Shown here piece after piece: positions 18,886-26,506 of a stretch of DNA of 64,000 nucleotides. The notes under the pieces are model-generated. The model was not told the origin of the DNA, made no database searches, and saw nothing but the letters and a program-made list of their open reading frames with translations. Every line of letters begins with the position of its first letter. The first letter of the stretch is position 1. Position numbers and translations under genes: made by a program. Source of the stretch: Flavobacteriales bacterium (GTDB lineage Bacteria; Bacteroidota; Bacteroidia; Flavobacteriales_E; Vicingaceae); the NCBI GenBank assembly GCA_029262875.1, contig JAJCYO010000115.1, positions 1 through 64,000 of the forward strand, in the 5' to 3' direction.

Positions 18886-19797
18886 ATGCCTACAAAGATT
18901 AGATTACAGAGACATGGTAAAAAGAGGTACGCGTACTTCCATGTAGTTGTAGCGGATGCTCGTGCCCCACGTGATGGGAAGTTTATTGAAAAACTAGGTA
19001 CTTACAACCCAAACGACAACCCTGCAACAATTGACATTAATTTCGACAGATGCCTATATTGGGTAAAAGAAGGTGCTCAACCTACTGACACATGTCGAGC
19101 TTTACTTTCTTACAGAGGAGTAATGCACAAAGACCACCTTGACAGAGGAGTTTTAAAAGGTGCGTTAACTCAAGAACAAGCTGACAAAAAATTTGAAGCT
19201 TGGTTAAAAGAAAAAGAAGCTAAAGTTGATGGTAAAAAAGATAGCTTAGCTAAAGCTGCTGCTGATGCCGAAAAAGCTAGATTGGCTGCTGAAACTGAAG
19301 CAAAAAAGAAAAAAGCTGCAGAAATTTTAACAAAAACTTCTGAAATGGCTGCTGCGGCCGCTGCTGATGCTGAAAAAGCTGAAGCTGAAGCTGCTGGAGA
19401 AGATGCTCCTGCTGTTGATGCAGAAACTGCATCGACCGAAGAAGCTCCTGCTGCTGCTGAGGCAAAAGAAGAAGCTCCTGTTGCTGAAGAAGCAAAAGAA
19501 GAAGCTCCTGCTGCTGAAGAAGCAAAAGAAGAAGCTCCTGCTGCTGAAGAGGCAAAAGAAGAAGCTCCTGCTGCTGAAGAAGCAAAAGAAGAAGCTCCTG
19601 TTGCTGAAGAAGCAAAAGAAGAAGCTCCTGTTGCTGAAGAAGCAAAAGAAGAAGCTCCTGCTGCTGAAGAAGCAAAAGAGGAAACTCCTGTTGCTGAAGA
19701 AGCAAAAGAGGAAACTCCTGTTGCTGAAGAAGCAAAAGAGGAAGTTCCTGCAGAAGAAAAAGCAGACGAATCTGAAGCTGAAGCAAAAGCTGAGTAA
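18886..19797 (+). CDS. rpsP: 30S ribosomal protein bS16 with long Ala/Glu repeat tail
   Basis: bS16 helps fold the 5' domain of 16S rRNA. The conserved domain is at the N-terminus (MPTKIRLQRHGKKRYAYF, VVADARAPRDGKFIEKLGTYNP). Typical bS16 is about 80-90 residues; Bacteroidota versions carry an extra acidic tail. Here the total is 303 residues. After a Lys/Ala helix-like stretch (about 105-170), residues 186-285 form ten copies of a 10-residue unit of the form EEAPxAEEAK, encoded by exact-length 30-bp DNA repeats. The tail is strongly acidic and probably helical or disordered. It is followed by rimM, 11 bases downstream, the usual pairing. Tail length may vary between strains. Confidence 0.95.
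   Translation: MPTKIRLQRHGKKRYAYFHVVVADARAPRDGKFIEKLGTYNPNDNPATIDINFDRCLYWVKEGAQPTDTCRALLSYRGVMHKDHLDRGVLKGALTQEQADKKFEAWLKEKEAKVDGKKDSLAKAAADAEKARLAAETEAKKKKAAEILTKTSEMAAAAAADAEKAEAEAAGEDAPAVDAETASTEEAPAAAEAKEEAPVAEEAKEEAPAAEEAKEEAPAAEEAKEEAPAAEEAKEEAPVAEEAKEEAPVAEEAKEEAPAAEEAKEETPVAEEAKEETPVAEEAKEEVPAEEKADESEAEAKAE
19441..19740 (+). repeat. Ten 30-bp tandem repeats inside rpsP
   Basis: Ten consecutive 30-base units beginning GAAGCTCCTG or GAAACTCCTG, each ending in AGCAAAAGA plus A or G. They are in frame with rpsP and differ by a few substitutions (GCT/GTT at the A/V position, GAA/GAG, GCT/ACT). A degenerate eleventh unit follows to 19770. The uniform phase and high identity point to recent expansion by slippage or unequal crossing-over. 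Confidence 0.95.
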
Positions 19798-19808
19798 TAT
19801 AAATTCTT

Positions 19809-20348
19809 ATGAATTTATATGAGTGCTATTATTTAGGCTACACTTCTAAAGTTCATGGAAAACAAGGAGAGCTTACTCTTAAATTAGAGGTAGATTTTCT
19901 TGAAGAATGCAAAAAACTGGAATCAGTGTTTATCCAAATGAATAAAAAGGATACATCACTGATTCCTTTTTTTATAACTAAATCTCAATTTCAAAATAAT
20001 GATGCTTTACGCATCAAATTAGATGATGTTGATGACATGATGGTTGCAAAATCATTAATTGGGAAATCCATTTACATTCCAATCAATACTTTACCAACAC
20101 TAAATGGCAAACACTTTTACCACCATGAAGTGGCCAATTTTAAAATTGTAGATACAAACCTTGGAGAAGTTGGACAACTCAACCAAATATTAAATTACCC
20201 CAAACAAGCTATTTTCGAGGTCATTAATGCTGATAAAAAGGAAATCTTAATTCCTATAGCTGATGATATTATTGCAAATGTAGATAGAACCAATCAAATC
20301 ATCGAAGTCATTACTCCAGATGGATTGATTGATTTATATTTGGAGTAA
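19809..20348 (+). CDS. rimM: 16S rRNA processing protein RimM
   Basis: 30S assembly factor that binds uS19, 179 residues. The N-terminal RimM domain opens with YLGYTSKVHGKQGELTLKLE, the family signature (GxxxxxHGxxGE). The C-terminal PRC-barrel is visible as HFYHHEVANFKIVDTNLGEVGQL and EILIPIADDIIANVD. It is cotranscribed with rpsP, 11 bases upstream. The usual trmD and rplS do not follow; instead a small membrane protein and trmN6 are next. Confidence 0.94.
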   Translation: MNLYECYYLGYTSKVHGKQGELTLKLEVDFLEECKKLESVFIQMNKKDTSLIPFFITKSQFQNNDALRIKLDDVDDMMVAKSLIGKSIYIPINTLPTLNGKHFYHHEVANFKIVDTNLGEVGQLNQILNYPKQAIFEVINADKKEILIPIADDIIANVDRTNQIIEVITPDGLIDLYLE

Positions 20349-20368
20349 ATTAAACCCTAAACATCTAA

Positions 20369-20899
20369 ATGGAAACATTTAAAAAGATTAGCAAAACAGC
20401 AACTTTAATTGGGTTAACTGTTACCATTATAGGTTTCATCTTATTCTATTCTAATGTATCTATTCCTATTATCATTATTTATTTAGGTCTATGGATGTTC
20501 TTCATCGGATTAGAATTACTTGCCATAAGAATACTAATTCTATCAACAAAAAAGAAAAAAAGAAAACACAATAACGGCTATATTATTGCCAATATTGTTG
20601 TTGTCTTTTGGGCATTTTGTGGTCTTTGGGGAATGTTAATAATATCAAGTATGAATTATCTATTTCAAAACTCTGATTCGTACAAAGTTGCTACGGAATA
20701 CATTCTTAATTCTGAAGAATATCAATTAAGGTATGGTGAAATTTATGGTTTTGGTTTTATGACAGCAGGCACTATTACTCAAAATAATTCTGAATTAACT
20801 TTTTCAGTAAGAGTAGAAAAAGATAATCCTGATGCTATGGTCAATTTGACAAAAGATAGTGAAGGTTTGTGGAAAGTAGAAACTATTCACCTACAGTAA
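20369..20899 (+). CDS. Membrane protein with Coa1-like C-terminal domain
   Basis: A 176-residue protein with two or three hydrophobic segments (about 14-32, 32-58 and 68-98), separated by a KKKKRKH cytoplasmic patch, and a soluble C-terminal domain from about residue 105. That domain (YKVATEYILNSEEY..., GFMTAGTIT..., LWKVETIHL) has the pattern of Coa1/Tim21-like domains: a helix, a glycine-centred strand, then a final strand with a W. Coa1 proteins help assemble cytochrome oxidase in mitochondria, but bacterial members are not characterised, so no function is assigned. It lies 20 bases after rimM and 13 before trmN6. Confidence 0.5.
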   Translation: METFKKISKTATLIGLTVTIIGFILFYSNVSIPIIIIYLGLWMFFIGLELLAIRILILSTKKKKRKHNNGYIIANIVVVFWAFCGLWGMLIISSMNYLFQNSDSYKVATEYILNSEEYQLRYGEIYGFGFMTAGTITQNNSELTFSVRVEKDNPDAMVNLTKDSEGLWKVETIHLQ

Positions 20900-20912
20900 C
20901 TACCGCAATATT

Positions 20913-21614
20913 ATGAATGCTTTCCAATTCAAACAATTCTCAGTAAAACAAAATGCTACCGCAATGAAAGTGGGCACTGATGGTGTTTTATTGGGTGCTT
21001 GGTCAAGCATTGATGAGGGCAATATTTTGGACATTGGAACAGGAACAGGCTTAATTGCATTGATGCTGGCACAACGAACCCAATCTGCCCAAATTGATGC
21101 TGTAGAAATAGAAAGCGATGCTTACAATCAAGCTATTGAAAACATTAACAACAGCAATTGGTCAAACAGAATTAATGCATACCATAGTTCTATTCAACAT
21201 TATCACCCCAGCAAGAAATACGATGTTATCATAAGCAACCCTCCTTTTTTCATCGCCTCTACTAAAGCATCAAATATAGAAAGGAATAACGCAAGGCATA
21301 CAGATAAATTATCATTTTCTGATTTAATCAGTGTTGTAAGCACATTACTAAAGCCTGATGGAACTTTCTCATTGATTTTACCTATTGTAGAAGCGAAACA
21401 ATTTATTAAAATGGTAGAGGGTAAAAATTTGTTTTTGAGTAGAGAGTGTACTGTTCAACCCAACTTGACGAAACCTGCTAAACGTGTTCTGATGGAATTC
21501 TCATTCATTAAAGGAAACATTGCAAAAGAGGTTCTTACAATTGAAACAGATACAAGACATCATTACACGAAAGAATACATATCTTTAACCCAAGATTTTT
21601 ATTTAAATTTCTAA
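20913..21614 (+). CDS. trmN6: tRNA1(Val) adenine-37 N6-methyltransferase
   Basis: S-adenosylmethionine-dependent methyltransferase of the YfiC/TrmN6 type, 233 residues. Motif I DIGTGTG is at 40-46 and the catalytic NPPF at 109-112, the N6-adenine signature. The opening FQFKQFSVKQNATAMKVGTDGVLLGAW is characteristic of the family (KVGTDGVLLGAW). In E. coli it modifies A37 of tRNA1(Val). It is followed by fdhD after one base. Confidence 0.9.
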   Translation: MNAFQFKQFSVKQNATAMKVGTDGVLLGAWSSIDEGNILDIGTGTGLIALMLAQRTQSAQIDAVEIESDAYNQAIENINNSNWSNRINAYHSSIQHYHPSKKYDVIISNPPFFIASTKASNIERNNARHTDKLSFSDLISVVSTLLKPDGTFSLILPIVEAKQFIKMVEGKNLFLSRECTVQPNLTKPAKRVLMEFSFIKGNIAKEVLTIETDTRHHYTKEYISLTQDFYLNF

Positions 21615-21615
21615 A

Positions 21616-22407
21616 ATGGCAATTGAAAATTATCAGGGGAAAAAGTTTTGTGGAGATAACAGGCTAATCGTTGATGATAATTTAACTGTTGAGGAAGCAC
21701 TTCAAATTGCAATCAACTCCGAAACGTTTACCATTACCATGCGAACTCCGGGTCATGATGAAGATTTAGTTAGAGGACTATTGTATTCTGAAGATATATA
21801 TAAAGCTGATGAAAAACTAACTATTCACTTTTCTGAAAATGAAGAGAAAGGAATAATAGAAGCTAATCTTTCCATTGACAAAGAATTGCTAAGTGATGGT
21901 TATTCTAACAGTCGAAATTTATTGTCTGTTTCCTCTTGTGGGATTTGTGGCAAAAAAGAATTGGAAAATATTGACAACAGTCAGAAATTAAAAAATGGAA
22001 TTAAATTAAACGTTAAGGACCTCTTTAAAATGTTTAATGCCATGGAAAAAGGTCAACCCACATTCGATCAATCTGGTGGTTCTCATGCCGCTGCTGCTTT
22101 TTCAAATGACATAGAATTACTATCCATTAGAGAGGATATAGGAAGACATAATGCTGTAGACAAAGTAATTGGTCATTTAATTAATGAACAACAATTAAAT
22201 AAAGCAAAATGCTTAATTGTAAGCGGAAGAATCTCCTATGAAATTGTTTCGAAAGCGTTTGCTGCAAAAATTCCAATATTAGCTGCTGTTTCTGCACCAT
22301 CTACTTTAGCTGTAGACTTTGCTAAAGAACTTGGAATTACATTGTTAGGATTTTGCAGGGAGCATAAAGCTACTTGTTATGCTCATCCCGAGCGATTAAT
22401 TGACTAA
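21616..22407 (+). CDS. fdhD: Formate dehydrogenase accessory sulfurtransferase FdhD
   Basis: Sulfur carrier that moves sulfur from IscS to the bis-MGD cofactor of formate dehydrogenases. The 263-residue protein has the essential CxxC as CGIC at 108-111 and the C-terminal GRISYEIVSKAFAAKIPILAAVSAPSTLA segment of the family (GRISYE). No formate dehydrogenase or molybdenum cofactor gene is in the window, so its client must be elsewhere. The 3' end overlaps the convergent surface-protein gene by 12 bases. Confidence 0.93.
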   Translation: MAIENYQGKKFCGDNRLIVDDNLTVEEALQIAINSETFTITMRTPGHDEDLVRGLLYSEDIYKADEKLTIHFSENEEKGIIEANLSIDKELLSDGYSNSRNLLSVSSCGICGKKELENIDNSQKLKNGIKLNVKDLFKMFNAMEKGQPTFDQSGGSHAAAAFSNDIELLSIREDIGRHNAVDKVIGHLINEQQLNKAKCLIVSGRISYEIVSKAFAAKIPILAAVSAPSTLAVDFAKELGITLLGFCREHKATCYAHPERLID

Positions 22408-23928
22408 GGTTACCACTCCTCTTTTGGAAAACTCTTCTCCTTTCGCTGATGTGAATTTAATGACATAGACATAAGAATCTACTTGACTCATTTTTCCTGT
22501 GTTGTGCATTCTACCATTCCAGGCTTCATTCACATCATTCGTTTCAAAAATCTTCTGCCCCCATTTATTATAGATCTGAAATAAATAAGATTCAGGAGCT
22601 GAAAAAGTTAAAATTGGCTTAAATTCAGGGTTATAAGGACTTGGTGGGGCAAAGGCATTTGGCACATATAGTAATGGTTCATGTAAAGTACAAGCCTCAT
22701 TCGAAATACTCGTAGCTTCTGGCAAACCACCAACATGAGCAACCAAATTTTCTGTTGCAATAATTTTGTAACAATACTCTCCGTCTCCCCTAAAAACATC
22801 CGTAATATCATCCACATAAATCAGGGTGTCAGTAAATGCTGGCAAAGTTGCTACTGGAGAAGATTCCCAAACACCAGCAACTGCTCTATAGACATCATAT
22901 TGTTTAACATTCCCTAACCACCCTTCATAAGGGGTAATGGTCAGTGTGTTTGAAGCTTCTAAATCATTTGATGTAACATCAAGCCAAATTGTTCTTCCAA
23001 TATTTGAAGGATTTCCAGCAACACCACAAGTATTCACTGTTTCCACGATGTAAAAGTAATACGTGCTGTTTGCTGCTACATCACTGTTATCAGTATATTG
23101 AACCAAGGGGTTCATTCCAGTAAAAGCTGTAACCGAACCAACATTGGTATAAGGCCCACCTAAACTTGTTGCTCTTTTAATGTTATAAGAACTAATGTCT
23201 GCCACAGTATCTACATAAAATTGCAAACTAATTTCTGTAGAATCAACCACAGTAGCTGAATACAAGTAATTGAATGCTGGGATTTTTAAAAAAGTAGACG
23301 TTGGAACGTTCACATCATTAGAGGAAGAACTGTAAGGTCCTGCTCCAATATTTTCCACAGCCATCACATAAAAATCGTATGTAGGGCCTTGTGTTATTCC
23401 GGTATAGGTATAATTAGGTGTAAGTGATGTTCCGGCCAATGTATAAGGCCCCGCATTAACACTTACGTAAATACTATAAAGTACATTTGGTCCAGATGTA
23501 AAATCGTCATAATCATTCCATACCAAAGATGCACTTGCATTACAGACATCAAATGTATACCTCAACCACATCGTATTATGATAATTTGCACCAACTGCAC
23601 TATTATTATTACAAATATCCACTCCTACTACTCCTAATTCTATTGATTCATTGTCAGAATTATTACTTCCTGAAGGAATGGTATAACAAGTTGTACCTAT
23701 AGCAACAGAATCTATGCTATCATTAGCTCCAGTTAAAGGGTTCACCATGAAAATGGTGTAGAATTCTAAATCAGGGTCAACAATTGGTTGCCAACATATG
23801 GTAATATTACCAGCCAAGTCTACGGTGACACTATCCACTACAGGAACAGGAACTATACCTGTAGCACAATTCGCATGGACTTTTGTAAATCCAATAAGTA
23901 ACAATAATATTAATCCTAACTTTTTCAA
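22396..23928 (-). CDS. Secreted fibronectin-type protein with CHU_C / gliding-type C-terminal domain
   Basis: A 510-residue exported protein. It starts at a TTG codon (no ATG is available in the right place) with a signal peptide (MKKLGLILLLLIGF...HAN). The body is a series of immunoglobulin-like/fibronectin III-like domains, visible from repeated patterns such as YTYTGITQGPTYDFYVMAV and YYFYIVETVN. The last 85 residues have the type IX secretion C-terminal signal of the CHU_C/gliding motility-associated group (NAFAPPSPYNPEFKPI, FQIYNKWGQKIFET, EAWNGR). It is likely a surface or secreted protein of unknown ligand. A TATATTTG box lies at 23952-23945. Confidence 0.85.
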   Translation of the reverse strand: MKKLGLILLLLIGFTKVHANCATGIVPVPVVDSVTVDLAGNITICWQPIVDPDLEFYTIFMVNPLTGANDSIDSVAIGTTCYTIPSGSNNSDNESIELGVVGVDICNNNSAVGANYHNTMWLRYTFDVCNASASLVWNDYDDFTSGPNVLYSIYVSVNAGPYTLAGTSLTPNYTYTGITQGPTYDFYVMAVENIGAGPYSSSSNDVNVPTSTFLKIPAFNYLYSATVVDSTEISLQFYVDTVADISSYNIKRATSLGGPYTNVGSVTAFTGMNPLVQYTDNSDVAANSTYYFYIVETVNTCGVAGNPSNIGRTIWLDVTSNDLEASNTLTITPYEGWLGNVKQYDVYRAVAGVWESSPVATLPAFTDTLIYVDDITDVFRGDGEYCYKIIATENLVAHVGGLPEATSISNEACTLHEPLLYVPNAFAPPSPYNPEFKPILTFSAPESYLFQIYNKWGQKIFETNDVNEAWNGRMHNTGKMSQVDSYVYVIKFTSAKGEEFSKRGVVTLVN

Positions 23929-23944
23929 AACCAGTGTATAGCAG

Positions 23945-23952
23945 CAAATATA
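23945..23952 (-). promoter_or_regulatory. Probable -7 box for the CHU_C protein gene
   Basis: The minus strand reads TATATTTG, a perfect TAnnTTTG. The predicted transcript would begin near 23938, only about 10 bases before the TTG start codon. Confidence 0.4.
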
Positions 23953-23980
23953 CTACGTATAAGACTTAAAAATGTTGTAA

Positions 23981-24541
23981 TTAGTTGCTTTTTTCTTTTG
24001 GAAACTTTAGCTCACCTTTTTGTAGTTGATTGTATCGTTCAACCAAAATAGCCAATAACTTGCTAAATGAATTCATCGCTTCCTTAGTTGCAGCACTGAT
24101 TTCAGCTCTTTTAAGTTTTAACAACAGGTAGCCATACAAGCCATTTAAACATGCATGTATTTCATTTCTTGATTCACCACCAGATTTAATCATAAAATTG
24201 TTAATCCCATCTTTTGCTACAAGATAGGCTTCTTGGTATTTCGTATCTTGCATGGTGGTTAATAAGGAGTTATGAAGGTTATTTAATTCCTCCATGTGTT
24301 TCATTGTAAAGCTAAGATGGCCTTTATCGGAAATGCCCTCTTTCATCATTTGTTCAATCAAATTCTGATACCAAAGCTTCATATCATACTGAACTTCAGT
24401 TGGTGCATTAAACTTAGTAATAACTGTCTCTGTTATTTGTGTTAAATCAAAATGATGGGAGCGAATAATGTCCTCTATTTGCCACATGTACAGAATGTAT
24501 TCTGCAATGTTGGTCTTCTTCTTTTCTTGAGCAATTAGCAT
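23981..24541 (-). CDS. DUF4924 family protein
   Basis: A 186-residue soluble, helical protein matching the Bacteroidota family DUF4924 (opening MLIAQEKKKTNIAEYILYMWQIED, with KTNIAEYILYMWQIED as the most telling part). Function is unknown. Its start overlaps the stop of the upstream OmpH-like gene by one base (TAATG), so translation of the two is likely coupled, suggesting a shared envelope-related role. Confidence 0.75.
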   Translation of the reverse strand: MLIAQEKKKTNIAEYILYMWQIEDIIRSHHFDLTQITETVITKFNAPTEVQYDMKLWYQNLIEQMMKEGISDKGHLSFTMKHMEELNNLHNSLLTTMQDTKYQEAYLVAKDGINNFMIKSGGESRNEIHACLNGLYGYLLLKLKRAEISAATKEAMNSFSKLLAILVERYNQLQKGELKFPKEKSN

Positions 24542-25182
24542 TACTTCTTATTTTTCTCAGCTTTCTTTTTATCGTATTCTTCGTTGAGTCCTTCTACAAT
24601 ATCTTTAGAAAGGTTTATTCCTTCATCAAAATAAAGCACCATATTTCCCAACCTTGATGATCCAATGATGATGTCGTATTTTTTGTCGGCATTGTATTCT
24701 TTAATATATCCTTTGATTTTAGTCTGAAGTTCTTCGTTCAATTTAATTTGTTCGTCCTGAAATTTAACAGCAAAGTCATCTCTCATTTTGTAAAGCATTT
24801 GCTCTTCCTCTGCCAGCTCCTTTTGCCTTGTTTGCCCTTCAAACTGAGTCATTGTTGGAGCCTTTTGTTGAAATTCCATTACTTTTTTCTCAAATGCAGT
24901 AGATTTTGAATTCAACTCTTTTTCATACTTTTTTTCTCTTGCTTTAAGTTTATTTGACAACTCATCGTATAGCTTATACTCTTGCTGCATAGAATCTACA
25001 TCAATGTATCCGATGTTTGATGCTATTTTCTCAATATCAACAGGTTCTTCAACGTCTACTACCTCTACCTCATCTGTTGCTGCGTCTTCTTCAACTACAG
25101 TGTCACCAGAAAATTGCATGTAATACAATATTGCCACAGCAATTACTAATACGGCATTTAATCCTAAAGATATATTTTTCAT
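24541..25182 (-). CDS. OmpH/Skp-like periplasmic chaperone
   Basis: An OmpH/Skp family protein, 213 residues from ATG 25182 (a longer reading from 25230 adds 16 residues ahead of the signal and is less likely). An N-terminal hydrophobic segment (ISLGLNAVLVIAVAILYY) is followed by an acidic linker, then IGYIDVDSMQQEYKLYDEL, the usual OmpH strand-helix opening, a long coiled coil, and the C-terminal strand KYDIIIGSSRLGNMVLYFDEGINLS. Skp-type proteins hold outer-membrane proteins in the periplasm. The N-terminal segment looks like a membrane anchor rather than a cleaved signal. Confidence 0.8.
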   Translation of the reverse strand: MKNISLGLNAVLVIAVAILYYMQFSGDTVVEEDAATDEVEVVDVEEPVDIEKIASNIGYIDVDSMQQEYKLYDELSNKLKAREKKYEKELNSKSTAFEKKVMEFQQKAPTMTQFEGQTRQKELAEEEQMLYKMRDDFAVKFQDEQIKLNEELQTKIKGYIKEYNADKKYDIIIGSSRLGNMVLYFDEGINLSKDIVEGLNEEYDKKKAEKNKK

Positions 25183-25271
25183 TGTTCTAATTTTTATAAA
25201 AAAATTCCTTGTTACAGTTTGTCGCTGCAAAAATGAGCAATAAAATTAAGGTAGAACTAAAATATTGGGAA

Positions 25272-25667
25272 TTAAACTAATTCAGGGTACATGGCATTAC
25301 TAATAAATTCAAAAGGCAGGTTTACCATACAGGCAAAATCTTCTCCCACTTCCTTCATATCGTCATCTTCCATAGAGAAATGCCATATAACATTAATATC
25401 AGCACCAGCTATTTTTAAATCACTTAGTTTATAAAGAATGAATAAAATTCTTTTAGAAGAAAAAATATTGAAATACTCCAAATCAAAAACGAAATCAACT
25501 CTGTCAGTGAGATTTTCTTGTGAATTTTCTAACCATTCTATTAACGGTGTATAGAAACTATCCACTTCTGTAACTACAGATTTACCTCTAATGGAGAAGT
25601 TATTATTCTCAATATCGAAGATAACTTCTGGTGAAACATCTGTTGGTTCTATTCTAATTTTTTCCAT
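25272..25667 (-). CDS. SiaC-like (DUF1987) regulatory protein
   Basis: A 131-residue protein of the SiaC/DUF1987 family, shown by IEPTDVSPEVIFD, FSIRGKS, the FYTPLIEWLE helix and the C-terminal EVGEDFACMVNLPFEF. In Pseudomonas, SiaC is phosphorylated on Thr68 in a YxNTSS segment by SiaB and dephosphorylated by SiaA, controlling a diguanylate cyclase. Here the segment reads YFNIFSSKR, with Ile at position 68, so the usual phosphosite is missing. No siaA or siaB is adjacent; its neighbours are a LytTR regulator and an OmpH-like gene. Confidence 0.75.
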   Translation of the reverse strand: MEKIRIEPTDVSPEVIFDIENNNFSIRGKSVVTEVDSFYTPLIEWLENSQENLTDRVDFVFDLEYFNIFSSKRILFILYKLSDLKIAGADINVIWHFSMEDDDMKEVGEDFACMVNLPFEFISNAMYPELV

Positions 25668-25786
25668 TTTATTCTTAATTGAATAATCAATATCTGAATA
25701 AATTCAATACAATGGTTAAAATATTATACGTATTAGCGTAATTGTAAGACAAAATACATTTAACAGTAGATAAACAGGGGTTTTCT

Positions 25787-26497
25787 TTATAAACTCTTCA
25801 TTTCCTTTAATTTACTTGCTTGCCGCCTTGATATCTCTACCTGCTCTCCATTTTTGAGCTTTACCATCAACCCTCCATTAAACCAACTTTCTATCTTATC
25901 AATCCAGTTTAAATTGATAATGAATTTGCGGTTTGCTCTAAAAAAAACGTTTTCATCCAATTTGTTCGCCAGATTATTTAATGATTTTAAAATTAGTGGC
26001 TTATTTCCATTAAAATATACCCTCACATAGTTTCCCTCAGACTCAAACATAGGCACATCTGCTAAATTTACAAACCAGCATTTATCACCATCCTTAACAA
26101 ATACTTGGTTGCTTAACCCCAATTTATCAGAATCTGAAACTGGTTCTATTTTTTCATCTTTAATTTTATCTATTGCTTCTTTTAACCTATCTGTCTGAAT
26201 TGGTTTTAATAAGTAGTCTAAAGCATTCACATCAAATGCCTTTATGGCATATTCATCATAAGCCGTAATAAAAATTACATGTGGCATGTAATCCAATTCT
26301 TCTAACACTCCAAACCCATCTTTACCAGGCATATGTATGTCCAAAAAGACTACATCTGGTTTCAATTTATCAACGGCTACAATTGCAGATTCTGCACTAT
26401 CGCATTCCTCTATAATCTCCACATTAGGAAATTCGTTTAACAAACTCTTTAGTTCATTTCTTGCTAATCTTTCGTCATCAACTATAATCGCCTTCAT
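25787..26497 (-). CDS. LytTR-family response regulator
   Basis: A 236-residue two-component regulator. The receiver domain has the acidic pocket (VDDE at 7-10), phosphoacceptor Asp53 (FLDIHMPG), and a conserved TAYDEYAIKAFD. The C-terminal LytTR DNA-binding domain (about 135-232) shows EGNYVRVYF and FFRANRKFIINL. LytTR regulators bind direct-repeat sites upstream of target promoters. It is the partner of the histidine kinase 9 bases upstream. Confidence 0.93.
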   Translation of the reverse strand: MKAIIVDDERLARNELKSLLNEFPNVEIIEECDSAESAIVAVDKLKPDVVFLDIHMPGKDGFGVLEELDYMPHVIFITAYDEYAIKAFDVNALDYLLKPIQTDRLKEAIDKIKDEKIEPVSDSDKLGLSNQVFVKDGDKCWFVNLADVPMFESEGNYVRVYFNGNKPLILKSLNNLANKLDENVFFRANRKFIINLNWIDKIESWFNGGLMVKLKNGEQVEISRRQASKLKEMKSL

Positions 26498-26506
26498 ATC
26501 AAAATA

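Noticed and set aside
19441-19740. Repeat array that could be mistaken for a CRISPR
   Set aside because: Units are directly adjacent without unique spacers and are in frame inside a ribosomal protein gene.
19277-19822. Long open frames in other phases of the rpsP tail (antisense Leu/Gln-rich and +frame Leu/Lys-rich)
   Set aside because: They are by-products of the 30-bp repeat, which has no stop in several frames; they have no promoter or known domain, and the rpsP frame is clearly the coding one.
22596-22820. Small ORFs on both strands inside the CHU_C gene
   Set aside because: Overlap a full-length gene with a recognisable domain; no independent signals.
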